Source: Gemmatimonadota bacterium (GTDB taxonomy: Bacteria; Gemmatimonadota; Gemmatimonadetes; Longimicrobiales; UBA6960). From it: a stretch of 5,809 nucleotides of DNA. Numbering within the stretch: position 1 is the stretch's first letter; each line of letters opens with the position of its first letter. The DNA lies in the NCBI GenBank assembly GCA_019347995.1, contig JAHWKH010000173.1, positions 1 to 5,809 on the forward strand, in the 5' to 3' direction. A program made the translations under genes and the position numbers. Shown one piece after another: positions 1 through 5,809 of this stretch. Below the pieces are notes generated by a model, which made no database searches, was not told the origin of the DNA, and saw only the letters and a list, made by a program, of their open reading frames with translations.

Positions 1-771
1 GATGAGGAGTGAGGCATAGTGCGTTCGACAGGCCGCGAAGAGAGGACGTATCCCCCAGCGGGTACAGACCTCGGCGGCTTTATCGCACCGTTGCGCAGCA
101 CGGTCATAGTCCCTCACCCGCTCACAACCGCTGATGAGGTAACAGCAGGTATTCCAAAGGGCATTGAAGTCACTGACTTCTCCCGCCACGGCGGCTGCCG
201 TGGCCTGGTCCAGCCGCCGCATCCCCGCTTCGATCTCGCCCTGCACCACCCGCGACAGCCCCCCAAGGGCAATACCCACCACCTCCAGGTCGATCGACTC
301 GAGCTGGCGGGCGATGGCGATCACCTCCTCCGCTGCGCGGAGCGCCTCGGCCGGGTCTCGCTCGATGAAGAGAGCGAAGTGGCCGCTGTACAGTGCGAAC
401 CAGCCATGCTCCAGGCTTGGATCCAAACCCTCGAGCAGACCCTGCGCAAGCTGCAGCCATCCGCGGGCGATGGCATGCTCGCCGCGCAACTCGCTATACG
501 CCACACCCAGAAGGGTCGCCAACCGAGCTGCGCCGGGAAGATTGCCCCGCTCGCGGTAGAGCTGATACGCTCTCTCCCAGGCCGGAAAGAGCGTAGACTG
601 GTCGAACAGCCACTGGGCGGCGGCACCAAGCCCCTCGAGCGCCTCTGGAGTCTCCTCCTGCGCGGCCGCGGCGGCGAACGCGGCGCGAGCCTCCTCCCAG
701 GCGGCCCGGGCGAGTGCCTCTCGTCCGGCGCCGAGAGCGTCGACGGTCACGTCCGGGGGGATGGGTGGCAT
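1..771 (-). CDS. TPR-rich protein, LuxR/TPR regulator-like, N-terminal part (runs off left edge)
   Basis: Reading the minus strand from ATG at 771 gives 257 residues with no stop, continuing past position 1. The protein is almost all helical TPR-like repeats: about residues 15-55 (ALARAAWEEARAAFAAA), 60-95 (RAYQLYRERGNLPGAARLA), 137-195 (DPAEALRAAEEVIAIARQL, then GEIEAGMRRLDQATAAA) and 208-245 (CCYLISGCERVRDYDRAA, then RWGIRPLFAACRTHYASLL). From memory, this pattern is typical of large TPR proteins annotated as LuxR-family regulators or linked to adenylate-cyclase domains in actinobacteria and related groups. The C-terminal part that would show a DNA-binding domain is outside the window. The start is chosen for GAGGAG three bases upstream, but the frame stays open to 888, and GTG 846, GTG 855 or TTG 858 are alternatives. 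Several stretches have lower GC than the men genes. The family call is fairly sure; the regulatory role is inferred. Confidence 0.8.
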   Translation of the reverse strand, partial: MPPIPPDVTVDALGAGREALARAAWEEARAAFAAAAAQEETPEALEGLGAAAQWLFDQSTLFPAWERAYQLYRERGNLPGAARLATLLGVAYSELRGEHAIARGWLQLAQGLLEGLDPSLEHGWFALYSGHFALFIERDPAEALRAAEEVIAIARQLESIDLEVVGIALGGLSRVVQGEIEAGMRRLDQATAAAVAGEVSDFNALWNTCCYLISGCERVRDYDRAAQRCDKAAEVCTRWGIRPLFAACRTHYASLLI

Positions 772-774
772 AGG

Positions 775-780
775 CTCCTC
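775..780 (-). promoter_or_regulatory. Ribosome binding site deciding the TPR gene start
   Basis: On the minus strand the sequence reads GTAGAGGAGCCTATG, placing a strong GAGGAG core three bases before the ATG at 771. The spacing is a little short but workable. No comparable motif precedes the upstream GTG or TTG codons at 846, 855 and 858, so it favours 771. Confidence 0.6.
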
Positions 781-863
781 TACAAGTGGAACAGTGAGCC
801 AGATGCGAGCCAGCGACTCCAACTCACTGAGCGCCTGGGGAGACACCTCCAGCACCAATCTAC

Positions 864-970
864 ATGGGCTCCGACGCTCCACGCACGATCACCGACGAGG
901 ACGTCGAGCAGGTGCTGACGATCCCAGACCCTTCGTCTGGACCAAGAGCGCCGACGACATCCTCGTCGCG
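864..970 (+). pseudogene. Internally deleted IS630-type transposase remnant
   Basis: Two short plus-strand peptides in different frames resemble distant parts of one IS630-family transposase. The first (864-920) reads MGSDAPRTITDEDVEQVLT. From memory it matches the segment after the N-terminal helix-turn-helix, where members have APR-TITDE-VE followed by a THWSTR motif. The second (914-970, shifted by two bases) reads ADDPRPFVWTKSADDILVA, which matches the C-terminal PFVWTK-AD-IL signature near the end of these proteins. Everything between, including the whole DDE catalytic domain, is missing, and the frames do not join. Neither piece can be active. It lies between tyrS and the TPR gene, on the strand opposite both. 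I could not define terminal inverted repeats or a TA target duplication. The call rests on motif memory over about 38 residues, so chance similarity is possible, though finding both motifs in the correct order argues against it. Confidence 0.6.
924..968 (-). other. Two small hairpins downstream of tyrS, weak candidate transcript end
   Basis: Two perfect 6-bp stems follow the tyrS stop: 952-957 with 963-968 (CGACGA/TCGTCG, 5-nt loop) and 924-929 with 935-940 (CCAGAC/GTCTGG, 5-nt loop). Neither is followed by a T-run on the minus strand, so a standard intrinsic terminator is not supported. Both lie inside the transposase remnant and may be coincidental. Confidence 0.2.
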
Positions 971-996
971 CGTCCTGGAGCACCCTCCCCCGCCCG

Positions 997-2274
<1,278 letters not shown>

Positions 2275-2299
2275 GGGGTTCCGGGTGGGGGATGGGGGG

Positions 2300-2323
2300 C
2301 TGCGCCACGCCAGGTGGCTGCAG
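2300..2323. other. Hairpin in the menE-tyrS gap
   Basis: An inverted repeat fills part of the 82-bp gap: CTGC (2300-2303) plus GCCAC (2304-2308), loop 2309-2313, GTGGC (2314-2318), one unpaired base at 2319, then GCAG (2320-2323). This is nine base pairs with a single bulge. On the coding strand it is followed by a C-rich stretch, not a T-run, so it does not look like a terminator. It could be a 5' leader structure of tyrS or chance in GC-rich DNA. Confidence 0.3.
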
Positions 2324-2356
2324 CGGACCTGTACGGTAGGCGGGCCCTCGCCGGGG

Positions 2357-3814
2357 TCAAGCCCGGCCGGGCGTGCCGCCACCCTCCAGCATCGCCCTCA
2401 CGGCGCCGCGTTCGATCTTGCCGTTCCTGTTGCGTGGCACCGCGTCGACGAACGTCCACTGCCGAGGGATCTTGGCGGTGGTGATCCGGGCCCGGGCCAG
2501 GCTCTCCAGCTCCCCCGGGTCGGGATAGGCGCCCGGACGGCGCACGATGGCGGCCGCCACCACCTCGCCCCAGTCCTCGTCCTCCACCCCCACCACCGCC
2601 ACGTCCTCCACCCCCTCGTGCAGGCGCAGGACATCCTCCACCTCGACGGGATCCACGTTCACCCCGCCGGTGACGATGCGCTCGGCCCGCCGTCCCGTGA
2701 CCCACAGGTGGCCCTCGGAGTCCTTCTCGCCCAGGTCGCCCGTGTGCAGCCAGCCGTCCCCGGCGAGGAGTGGCTCGTCCGACCCGACATACCCCATGGC
2801 CAGCGTCGCCCCGGCCAGGAGGATCTCGCCGTCCTCGGCCACGCCCACCCGGACGCCTTCGATGGCCTCGCCCACGGTCCCGGGCTTGCGCCGCACCAGG
2901 TCGGGGGGCGCGGTGGCGGCCTGGGAGGAGACCTCCGTCATCCCGTAGGTCAGGGCCACCGGCACCCCCGCGGCCAGGGCGCGGTCAAGGAGGGGGCGCG
3001 GGGTGTGGGCGCCGCCCAGCAGCACGCAGCGGAGGGTCTGTGGGATTGCCCTGTTCTCACGGACGTCCAGGACCTGGCGCAGCATGGCCGGCACCAGGGA
3101 CACGTGCGTCACCCCGCCGTCGTCCACCAGACGCGAGAGGACGCCGGCGTCGAAGCGCCCGCTGCTCACCACGCACGAGCCGAGAGCCGCCGCGCGCGTC
3201 ACCAGGGCCAGGCCCCCCACGTGGGCGAGGCCGAGGGCGGCGTACCAGCGATCGCCGGCGCCGAGCCCGAGACGCCGCTCCGCGGATCGCGCCGACGCCG
3301 CCAGCGCCTCCGCGCCCACGGCGACCCCCCGGGGGCGGCCGGACGTGCCGGAGGTCCACAGAAGTGCATAGGCACCCTCCGGAGGCGGGACGCCGCGGGA
3401 GACGGATCCCGCCACCGGGGCACCTCCTTCCGTCAGCGCGTCCAGCCGGACGACCCGCCCTGCGCGGTCCGGGCCCGCCGCCGCGAGGGCCAGGGCCTCC
3501 GACGCGCCGTCGCAGACGAGCAGGGCCGGATCCAGGACCTCCAGCGCATCCCCAAGCTCGGCGGCGGTGAAGCGGGGATTGAGGACCGCGAGGGTCGCTC
3601 CCGTGCGCGGCACCGTGAGGACGCCGAGCACCCCGTCCGCGGAGGAGGGAAGGAGCGTCGCCACGGTGACGCCGGGCCCGGCCCCCCGGGCGCGCAGAGC
3701 CGCGGCGAGACGGTCGCCGTCCCGGTCCAGCTCACCCCAGGTCCAGCGGCGATCGCCCTCCACCAACGCCGGGGCAGCGGGGTCGCGTCGGGCGGCGTCG
3801 CGCAGCAGATCCAT
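2357..3814 (-). CDS. menE: o-Succinylbenzoate-CoA ligase (menaquinone biosynthesis)
   Basis: This is an adenylate-forming (ANL superfamily) ligase of 485 residues, in the normal size range. In the menaquinone pathway it would activate o-succinylbenzoate with ATP and load CoA, making the substrate of MenB. Core motifs are in order: the phosphate-binding loop WTSGTSGRPRG at 153-163, YGMTE at 290-294, the ATP-ribose aspartate in TGDLG at 358-362, the hinge region RAERIVTGGVNV at 376-387, and the C-terminal NGKIERG with the expected catalytic lysine at 466. The family alone does not fix the substrate; MenE is chosen because menA lies directly upstream and menB two genes away. The start is the ATG at 3814 (MDLLRDAARRDP), 11 bp after the menA stop. 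The frame is open upstream only as a shadow of menA. Its SD is poor, so translation may depend on ribosomes finishing menA. The stop is TGA at 2359-2357. The phosphate loop has Arg where many members have Lys. Confidence 0.92.
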   Translation of the reverse strand: MDLLRDAARRDPAAPALVEGDRRWTWGELDRDGDRLAAALRARGAGPGVTVATLLPSSADGVLGVLTVPRTGATLAVLNPRFTAAELGDALEVLDPALLVCDGASEALALAAAGPDRAGRVVRLDALTEGGAPVAGSVSRGVPPPEGAYALLWTSGTSGRPRGVAVGAEALAASARSAERRLGLGAGDRWYAALGLAHVGGLALVTRAAALGSCVVSSGRFDAGVLSRLVDDGGVTHVSLVPAMLRQVLDVRENRAIPQTLRCVLLGGAHTPRPLLDRALAAGVPVALTYGMTEVSSQAATAPPDLVRRKPGTVGEAIEGVRVGVAEDGEILLAGATLAMGYVGSDEPLLAGDGWLHTGDLGEKDSEGHLWVTGRRAERIVTGGVNVDPVEVEDVLRLHEGVEDVAVVGVEDEDWGEVVAAAIVRRPGAYPDPGELESLARARITTAKIPRQWTFVDAVPRNRNGKIERGAVRAMLEGGGTPGRA

Positions 3815-3825
3815 GATGGCCCGGC

Positions 3826-4740
3826 TCAGCGCAAGCCCCACGCCAGGCCGGCTCCGAGCACCCCCGCGTACAGCGCCAGCAGGCGCGCCGTCTCCCCCAG
3901 CGCCGGCAGCAGCTCCCGGGGCTGGGAGAAGGTGAGCACCCGGCGCAGGGGCGTGGCGGCGGCGGCGGCCACCAGGCTCGCCACGCCGGCGGCGATGGGC
4001 CAGCGGAAGATCACCACCCCCCACAGCGGAACGCCTGCCGCCACGAACAGGAGGAGGCCGTACTCGACCCGGGTCCCCTCCGTCCCCAGTCGGACCGCCA
4101 GCGTCCGCTTCCCCGAACGGGCGTCGGTCTCCAGGTCGCGCAGGTTGTTCACCACCAGGATGGCCGTGCTCAGCGCTCCCACGCCCGCCCCCGCCAGGAG
4201 GGCCTCGGCCGTGACCTCGCCCGCCTGCACGTAGTAGGTGCCGCCCACCGCCACGAAGCCGAAGAAGACCATCACGAACGCGTCGCCGAGCCCGTGGTAC
4301 GCGAGCGGGAACGGTCCCGCCGTGTAGGCAAGCGCGCACGCGAGGGAGAGCAGCCCCACCACCAGGATCGGCCAGCCGCCCACCACCACCAGGTACGCCC
4401 CCACCAGCGCGGCCAGACCCAGCGCCGCCCACGCCCCGCGTAGAACGGCCCGCGGCGGCAGCAGCCCCGCCTGCGTCACGCGTACGGGCCCCACGCGCTC
4501 CACGGTGTCGGTCCCGCGCTGGAAGTCGTAGTAGTCGTTGGCCAGGTTGGTCGCCACCTGGATCAGCACGGCCCCCGCCAGGGCCGCCAGAGCCGGAAGC
4601 GGCCGGAAGACCTCGCGCAGGTCGGCGAGCCCTGCCCCCACCACCACCGGCGCCACCGCCGCTACGAGGGTCTTCGGCCGCGCCGCCAGCACCCAGACGC
4701 GCAGCCCGCTCAGAAGGGCCCCGCGTAGTCGGGCCGCCAC
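3826..4740 (-). CDS. menA: 1,4-Dihydroxy-2-naphthoate polyprenyltransferase
   Basis: This UbiA-superfamily integral membrane prenyltransferase joins a polyprenyl diphosphate to 1,4-dihydroxy-2-naphthoate, giving demethylmenaquinone. From GTG at 4740 the protein has 304 residues, close to E. coli MenA (about 308). Near the N-terminus is RPKTL (21-25), typical of MenA. The first aspartate-rich motif is NLANDYYDFQRGTDT at 65-79, continuing ERVGP. The second is NNLRDLETDARSGKRTLA at 198-215; both bind Mg-diphosphate. Hydrophobic segments are spread along the whole length (for example about 103-120, 122-141, 152-168, 180-197, 226-244, 247-262, 284-300), as expected for 8-9 membrane helices. There is no ATG in the plausible start zone. 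GTG 4740 fits family length and overlaps the preceding gene by 31 bp. GTG 4692 (288 residues) or a CTG at 4713 overlapping the upstream TGA are alternatives, and none has a clear SD. The stop is TGA at 3828-3826. Identity is secure; the exact start is not. Confidence 0.93.
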   Translation of the reverse strand: MAARLRGALLSGLRVWVLAARPKTLVAAVAPVVVGAGLADLREVFRPLPALAALAGAVLIQVATNLANDYYDFQRGTDTVERVGPVRVTQAGLLPPRAVLRGAWAALGLAALVGAYLVVVGGWPILVVGLLSLACALAYTAGPFPLAYHGLGDAFVMVFFGFVAVGGTYYVQAGEVTAEALLAGAGVGALSTAILVVNNLRDLETDARSGKRTLAVRLGTEGTRVEYGLLLFVAAGVPLWGVVIFRWPIAAGVASLVAAAAATPLRRVLTFSQPRELLPALGETARLLALYAGVLGAGLAWGLR

Positions 4741-5225
4741 GGCGCCGCCGTCCGCTCGAGCCAGCCGTAGCGCACCCGCGTGATCTGCCGCACGTGGATC
4801 AGGTCGTGGGCAAGCCACGACGTGAGCAGGTCGCCGGCCGAGAGCCGCCCCAGGCGAGGATGCGAACAGGAGCGCGACAGATCCGGCGCCTCGAGCCCGC
4901 GCAGCCATTCCACCGAACGCCCCCGCTCCTCGAGGAACCCCTCCAGCGACGCCGCCAGCGAGCGCTCGTTGTAGCGTCGCTCCACCGCCCAGCGCGGCGG
5001 GTCGATGGAAGGCCACGCCTCCTCCGGCCGGTGGAGCGTCAGATCGAGCCGCCGCCGGAAGTCCTCCACCTCCTCGTCCCGCAGGTGGCACACCACCTCC
5101 AATACGGACCACTGGTCCTCCGCCGGCTTCCAGCGAGCCTCCTCGGAAGAGACGCCGTCGACCAGGGCCCGGAAGATCTCGCCGTTGGACGCGAGCCGGG
5201 AAGCGGCGTCCGCGACCGTGATCAT
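4710..5225 (-). CDS. DinB/YfiT-superfamily putative metal-binding protein
   Basis: A soluble protein of 171 residues with the pattern of the DinB_2/YfiT four-helix-bundle family. The expected three metal-ligand histidines are visible: His47 in VCHLRDEE, and His140 and His144 in LAHDLIHVRQI near the C-terminus. WSVLEVVCHL is a typical family opening. Known members bind a divalent metal, and some are thiol-dependent transferases (bacillithiol, mycothiol), but substrate cannot be told from sequence. The GTG at 5240 extends the frame by five residues, but the ATG at 5225 has GGAGAGGG upstream at a good distance, so 5225 is preferred. The gene sits between the structured spacer after menB and menA, and its end overlaps the likely menA start, which suggests translational coupling. 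I see no signal peptide or membrane segment. Family assignment is confident; the function and any role in menaquinone metabolism are unknown. Confidence 0.85.
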   Translation of the reverse strand: MITVADAASRLASNGEIFRALVDGVSSEEARWKPAEDQWSVLEVVCHLRDEEVEDFRRRLDLTLHRPEEAWPSIDPPRWAVERRYNERSLAASLEGFLEERGRSVEWLRGLEAPDLSRSCSHPRLGRLSAGDLLTSWLAHDLIHVRQITRVRYGWLERTAAPWRPDYAGPF

Positions 5226-5230
5226 ATCAA

Positions 5231-5238
5231 CCCTCTCC
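5231..5238 (-). promoter_or_regulatory. Ribosome binding site of the DinB-like gene
   Basis: The minus strand reads GGAGAGGG, five bases TTGAT, then ATG at 5225. This purine-rich motif lies inside the longer GTG-initiated frame (5240), so it supports starting at 5225 rather than at the GTG. Confidence 0.55.
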
Positions 5239-5297
5239 ACCCGTCCTGGGACGCGTCAAATCGAGTGCAGGAGTAGGAGGGTGAGCACGGGGAGTGA

Positions 5298-5405
5298 GGC
5301 GTAGCGAAAGCTACGTCGGACCAACGCCCTTCGGGCGTCGGTGCCCGACCCGCGCGGAGCCCGACGCCCTCCTGCGCGACCCCCGCGCTTCGCGCGGCGG
5401 TGCCC
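5298..5405. repeat. Structured intergenic repeat region with three hairpins
   Basis: The gap between menB and the DinB-like gene holds three perfect short hairpins in about 105 bp. Hairpin 1: 5300-5305 with 5310-5315 (CGTAGC/GCTACG), GAAA loop on the plus strand, extendable to 5298/5317 with one G-U. Hairpin 2: 5324-5329 with 5333-5338 (ACGCCC/GGGCGT), 3-nt TTC loop, extendable to nine pairs in minus-strand RNA with one G-U. Hairpin 3: 5383-5388 with 5392-5397 (CCGCGC/GCGCGG), also a TTC loop. Hairpins 2 and 3 are each followed immediately by the same octamer CGGTGCCC (5339-5346 and 5398-5405), making two modules 59 bp apart. An 8-bp palindrome lies at 5350-5357. No T-run follows any stem. 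It resembles a REP-like dispersed repeat or a 3'-end structure of the menB mRNA; copies elsewhere in the genome cannot be seen here. The remaining bases, 5241-5297, are purine-rich on the plus strand and hold no convincing promoter. Confidence 0.55.
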
Positions 5406-5420
5406 TTCACGCGCCCGCCC

Positions 5421-5809
5421 CTACCACGGCAGCCACGGATACTTCCTGAAATCAGGCTTCCTCTTCTCCAGGTACGCGTTCTTCGCCTCCTGGGCCTGCT
5501 CCGTCATGTAGAAGAGCAGCGTCGCGTTGCCGGCCAGCTCCTGAAGGCCCGCCTGGCCGTCCACGGCCGCGTTGAACGAGCTCTTGAGCAGGCGGATGGC
5601 CAGCGGGCTCTTGTCCAGGATCTCCTGGGCCCACTGCCAGCCTTCGGCCTCCAACTCCTCGATGGGCACCACCTTGTTCACCATGCCCATCTCGTAGGCC
5701 TCGGCGGCCGAGTACTGCCGGCACAGGTACCAGATCTCCCGGGCGCGCTTCTGGCCCTCGTGGGAGGCCAGGAAGCTGGAGCCGTTGCGTCCGTCGAAGG
5801 TGCCCACCT
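5421..5809 (-). CDS. menB: 1,4-Dihydroxy-2-naphthoyl-CoA synthase, C-terminal part (cut by right edge)
   Basis: This crotonase-fold enzyme converts o-succinylbenzoyl-CoA to 1,4-dihydroxy-2-naphthoyl-CoA by an intramolecular Claisen-type condensation. About 129 C-terminal residues are present of a family length near 275-285, and the frame is open at the right edge. Family-specific features are [23 protein letters not shown], the segment MGMVNKVVP, the near-invariant [20 protein letters not shown] (including the C-terminal Tyr region of the active site), and the ending [14 protein letters not shown]. These separate MenB from general enoyl-CoA hydratases. The N-terminal catalytic part (oxyanion-hole glycines and the active-site Asp region) is outside the window. 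The codon at 5807 is GTG but is an internal Val, not a start. The stop is TAG at 5423-5421. The gene is upstream of, and in the same direction as, the DinB-like, menA and menE genes. FDGRNGSS replaces the commoner FDGGYGSS, a small variation. Confidence 0.95.
   Translation of the reverse strand, partial: VGTFDGRNGSSFLASHEGQKRAREIWYLCRQYSAAEAYEMGMVNKVVPIEELEAEGWQWAQEILDKSPLAIRLLKSSFNAAVDGQAGLQELAGNATLLFYMTEQAQEAKNAYLEKRKPDFRKYPWLPW

Noticed and set aside
1..20. Similarity of GGAGTGAGGCATAG near position 6 to GGAGTGAGGCGTAG at 5291-5304, as a possible flanking direct repeat
   Set aside because: The left copy is inside the coding sequence of the TPR gene, encoding a family-typical THYASLL segment, and the match is short. 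Chance is the better explanation.
19..918. Plus-strand open frame of 299 codons
   Set aside because: It is antisense to the minus-strand TPR gene, whose translation has clear repeat structure and an SD. The plus translation is low-complexity and matches nothing I know.
3815..4432. In-frame 206-residue N-terminal extension of MenE
   Set aside because: The extension is a Gly/Arg-rich shadow of menA in another frame. MenE homologues begin near MDLLRDAARRDP, giving a normal 485 residues.
4741..5112. In-frame N-terminal extension of MenA
   Set aside because: It overlaps the DinB-like gene and is low-complexity Gly/Ala/Arg. From 4740 the MenA length already fits the family.
5254..5259. TTGACG on the minus strand as a -35 box for the DinB-like gene
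   Set aside because: No acceptable -10 hexamer lies 16-18 bases downstream; the only TATGAT-like sequence overlaps the start codon, about 27 bases away.
5222..5410. 62-codon minus-strand frame in the menB spacer
   Set aside because: It is made entirely of the hairpin repeat region and has no SD or recognisable domain. Open frames through such repeats are common by-products.

Overview
The window is high-GC bacterial DNA in which every credible gene lies on the minus strand, so transcription runs from right to left. The proteins are menaquinone enzymes, a bacterial-type tyrosyl-tRNA synthetase, a DinB/YfiT-fold protein and a TPR regulator-like protein. Menaquinone synthesis by the classical Men route, very high GC and short intergenic spacing point to a free-living GC-rich phylum. 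Gemmatimonadota or a similar soil or metagenomic lineage is my guess; no marker in the window settles it.

Layout in transcription order. (1) 5809-5421: the C-terminal 40-45% of menB (1,4-dihydroxy-2-naphthoyl-CoA synthase), cut by the right edge. (2) 5420-5226: a non-coding spacer of about 195 bp packed with inverted repeats, including two hairpin modules of identical architecture. (3) 5225-4710: a DinB/YfiT-superfamily gene. (4) 4740-3826: menA (DHNA polyprenyltransferase), overlapping the DinB-like gene. (5) 3814-2357: menE (o-succinylbenzoate-CoA ligase), 11 bp after menA. (6) 2274-997: tyrS, after an 82-bp gap. (7) 996-772: a spacer carrying what looks like an internally deleted IS630-type transposase on the plus strand. 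(8) 771-1: the N-terminal 257 residues of a TPR protein resembling LuxR-type/TPR regulators, running off the left edge.

MenE activates o-succinylbenzoate to its CoA thioester, MenB closes the naphthoquinone ring, and (after thioester hydrolysis elsewhere) MenA attaches the polyprenyl tail at the membrane. Three late menaquinone steps are thus grouped, with a putative metal-binding DinB-fold protein inserted and apparently translationally coupled to menA. TyrS is probably co-transcribed or simply downstream. The TPR gene has visibly lower GC and sits beside the transposase remnant, so it looks like a separate, possibly acquired unit.

I see no RNA genes, CRISPR array or complete mobile element. 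The most interesting items are the structured spacer after menB, the IS630 remnant and the DinB-like gene inside the men cluster.
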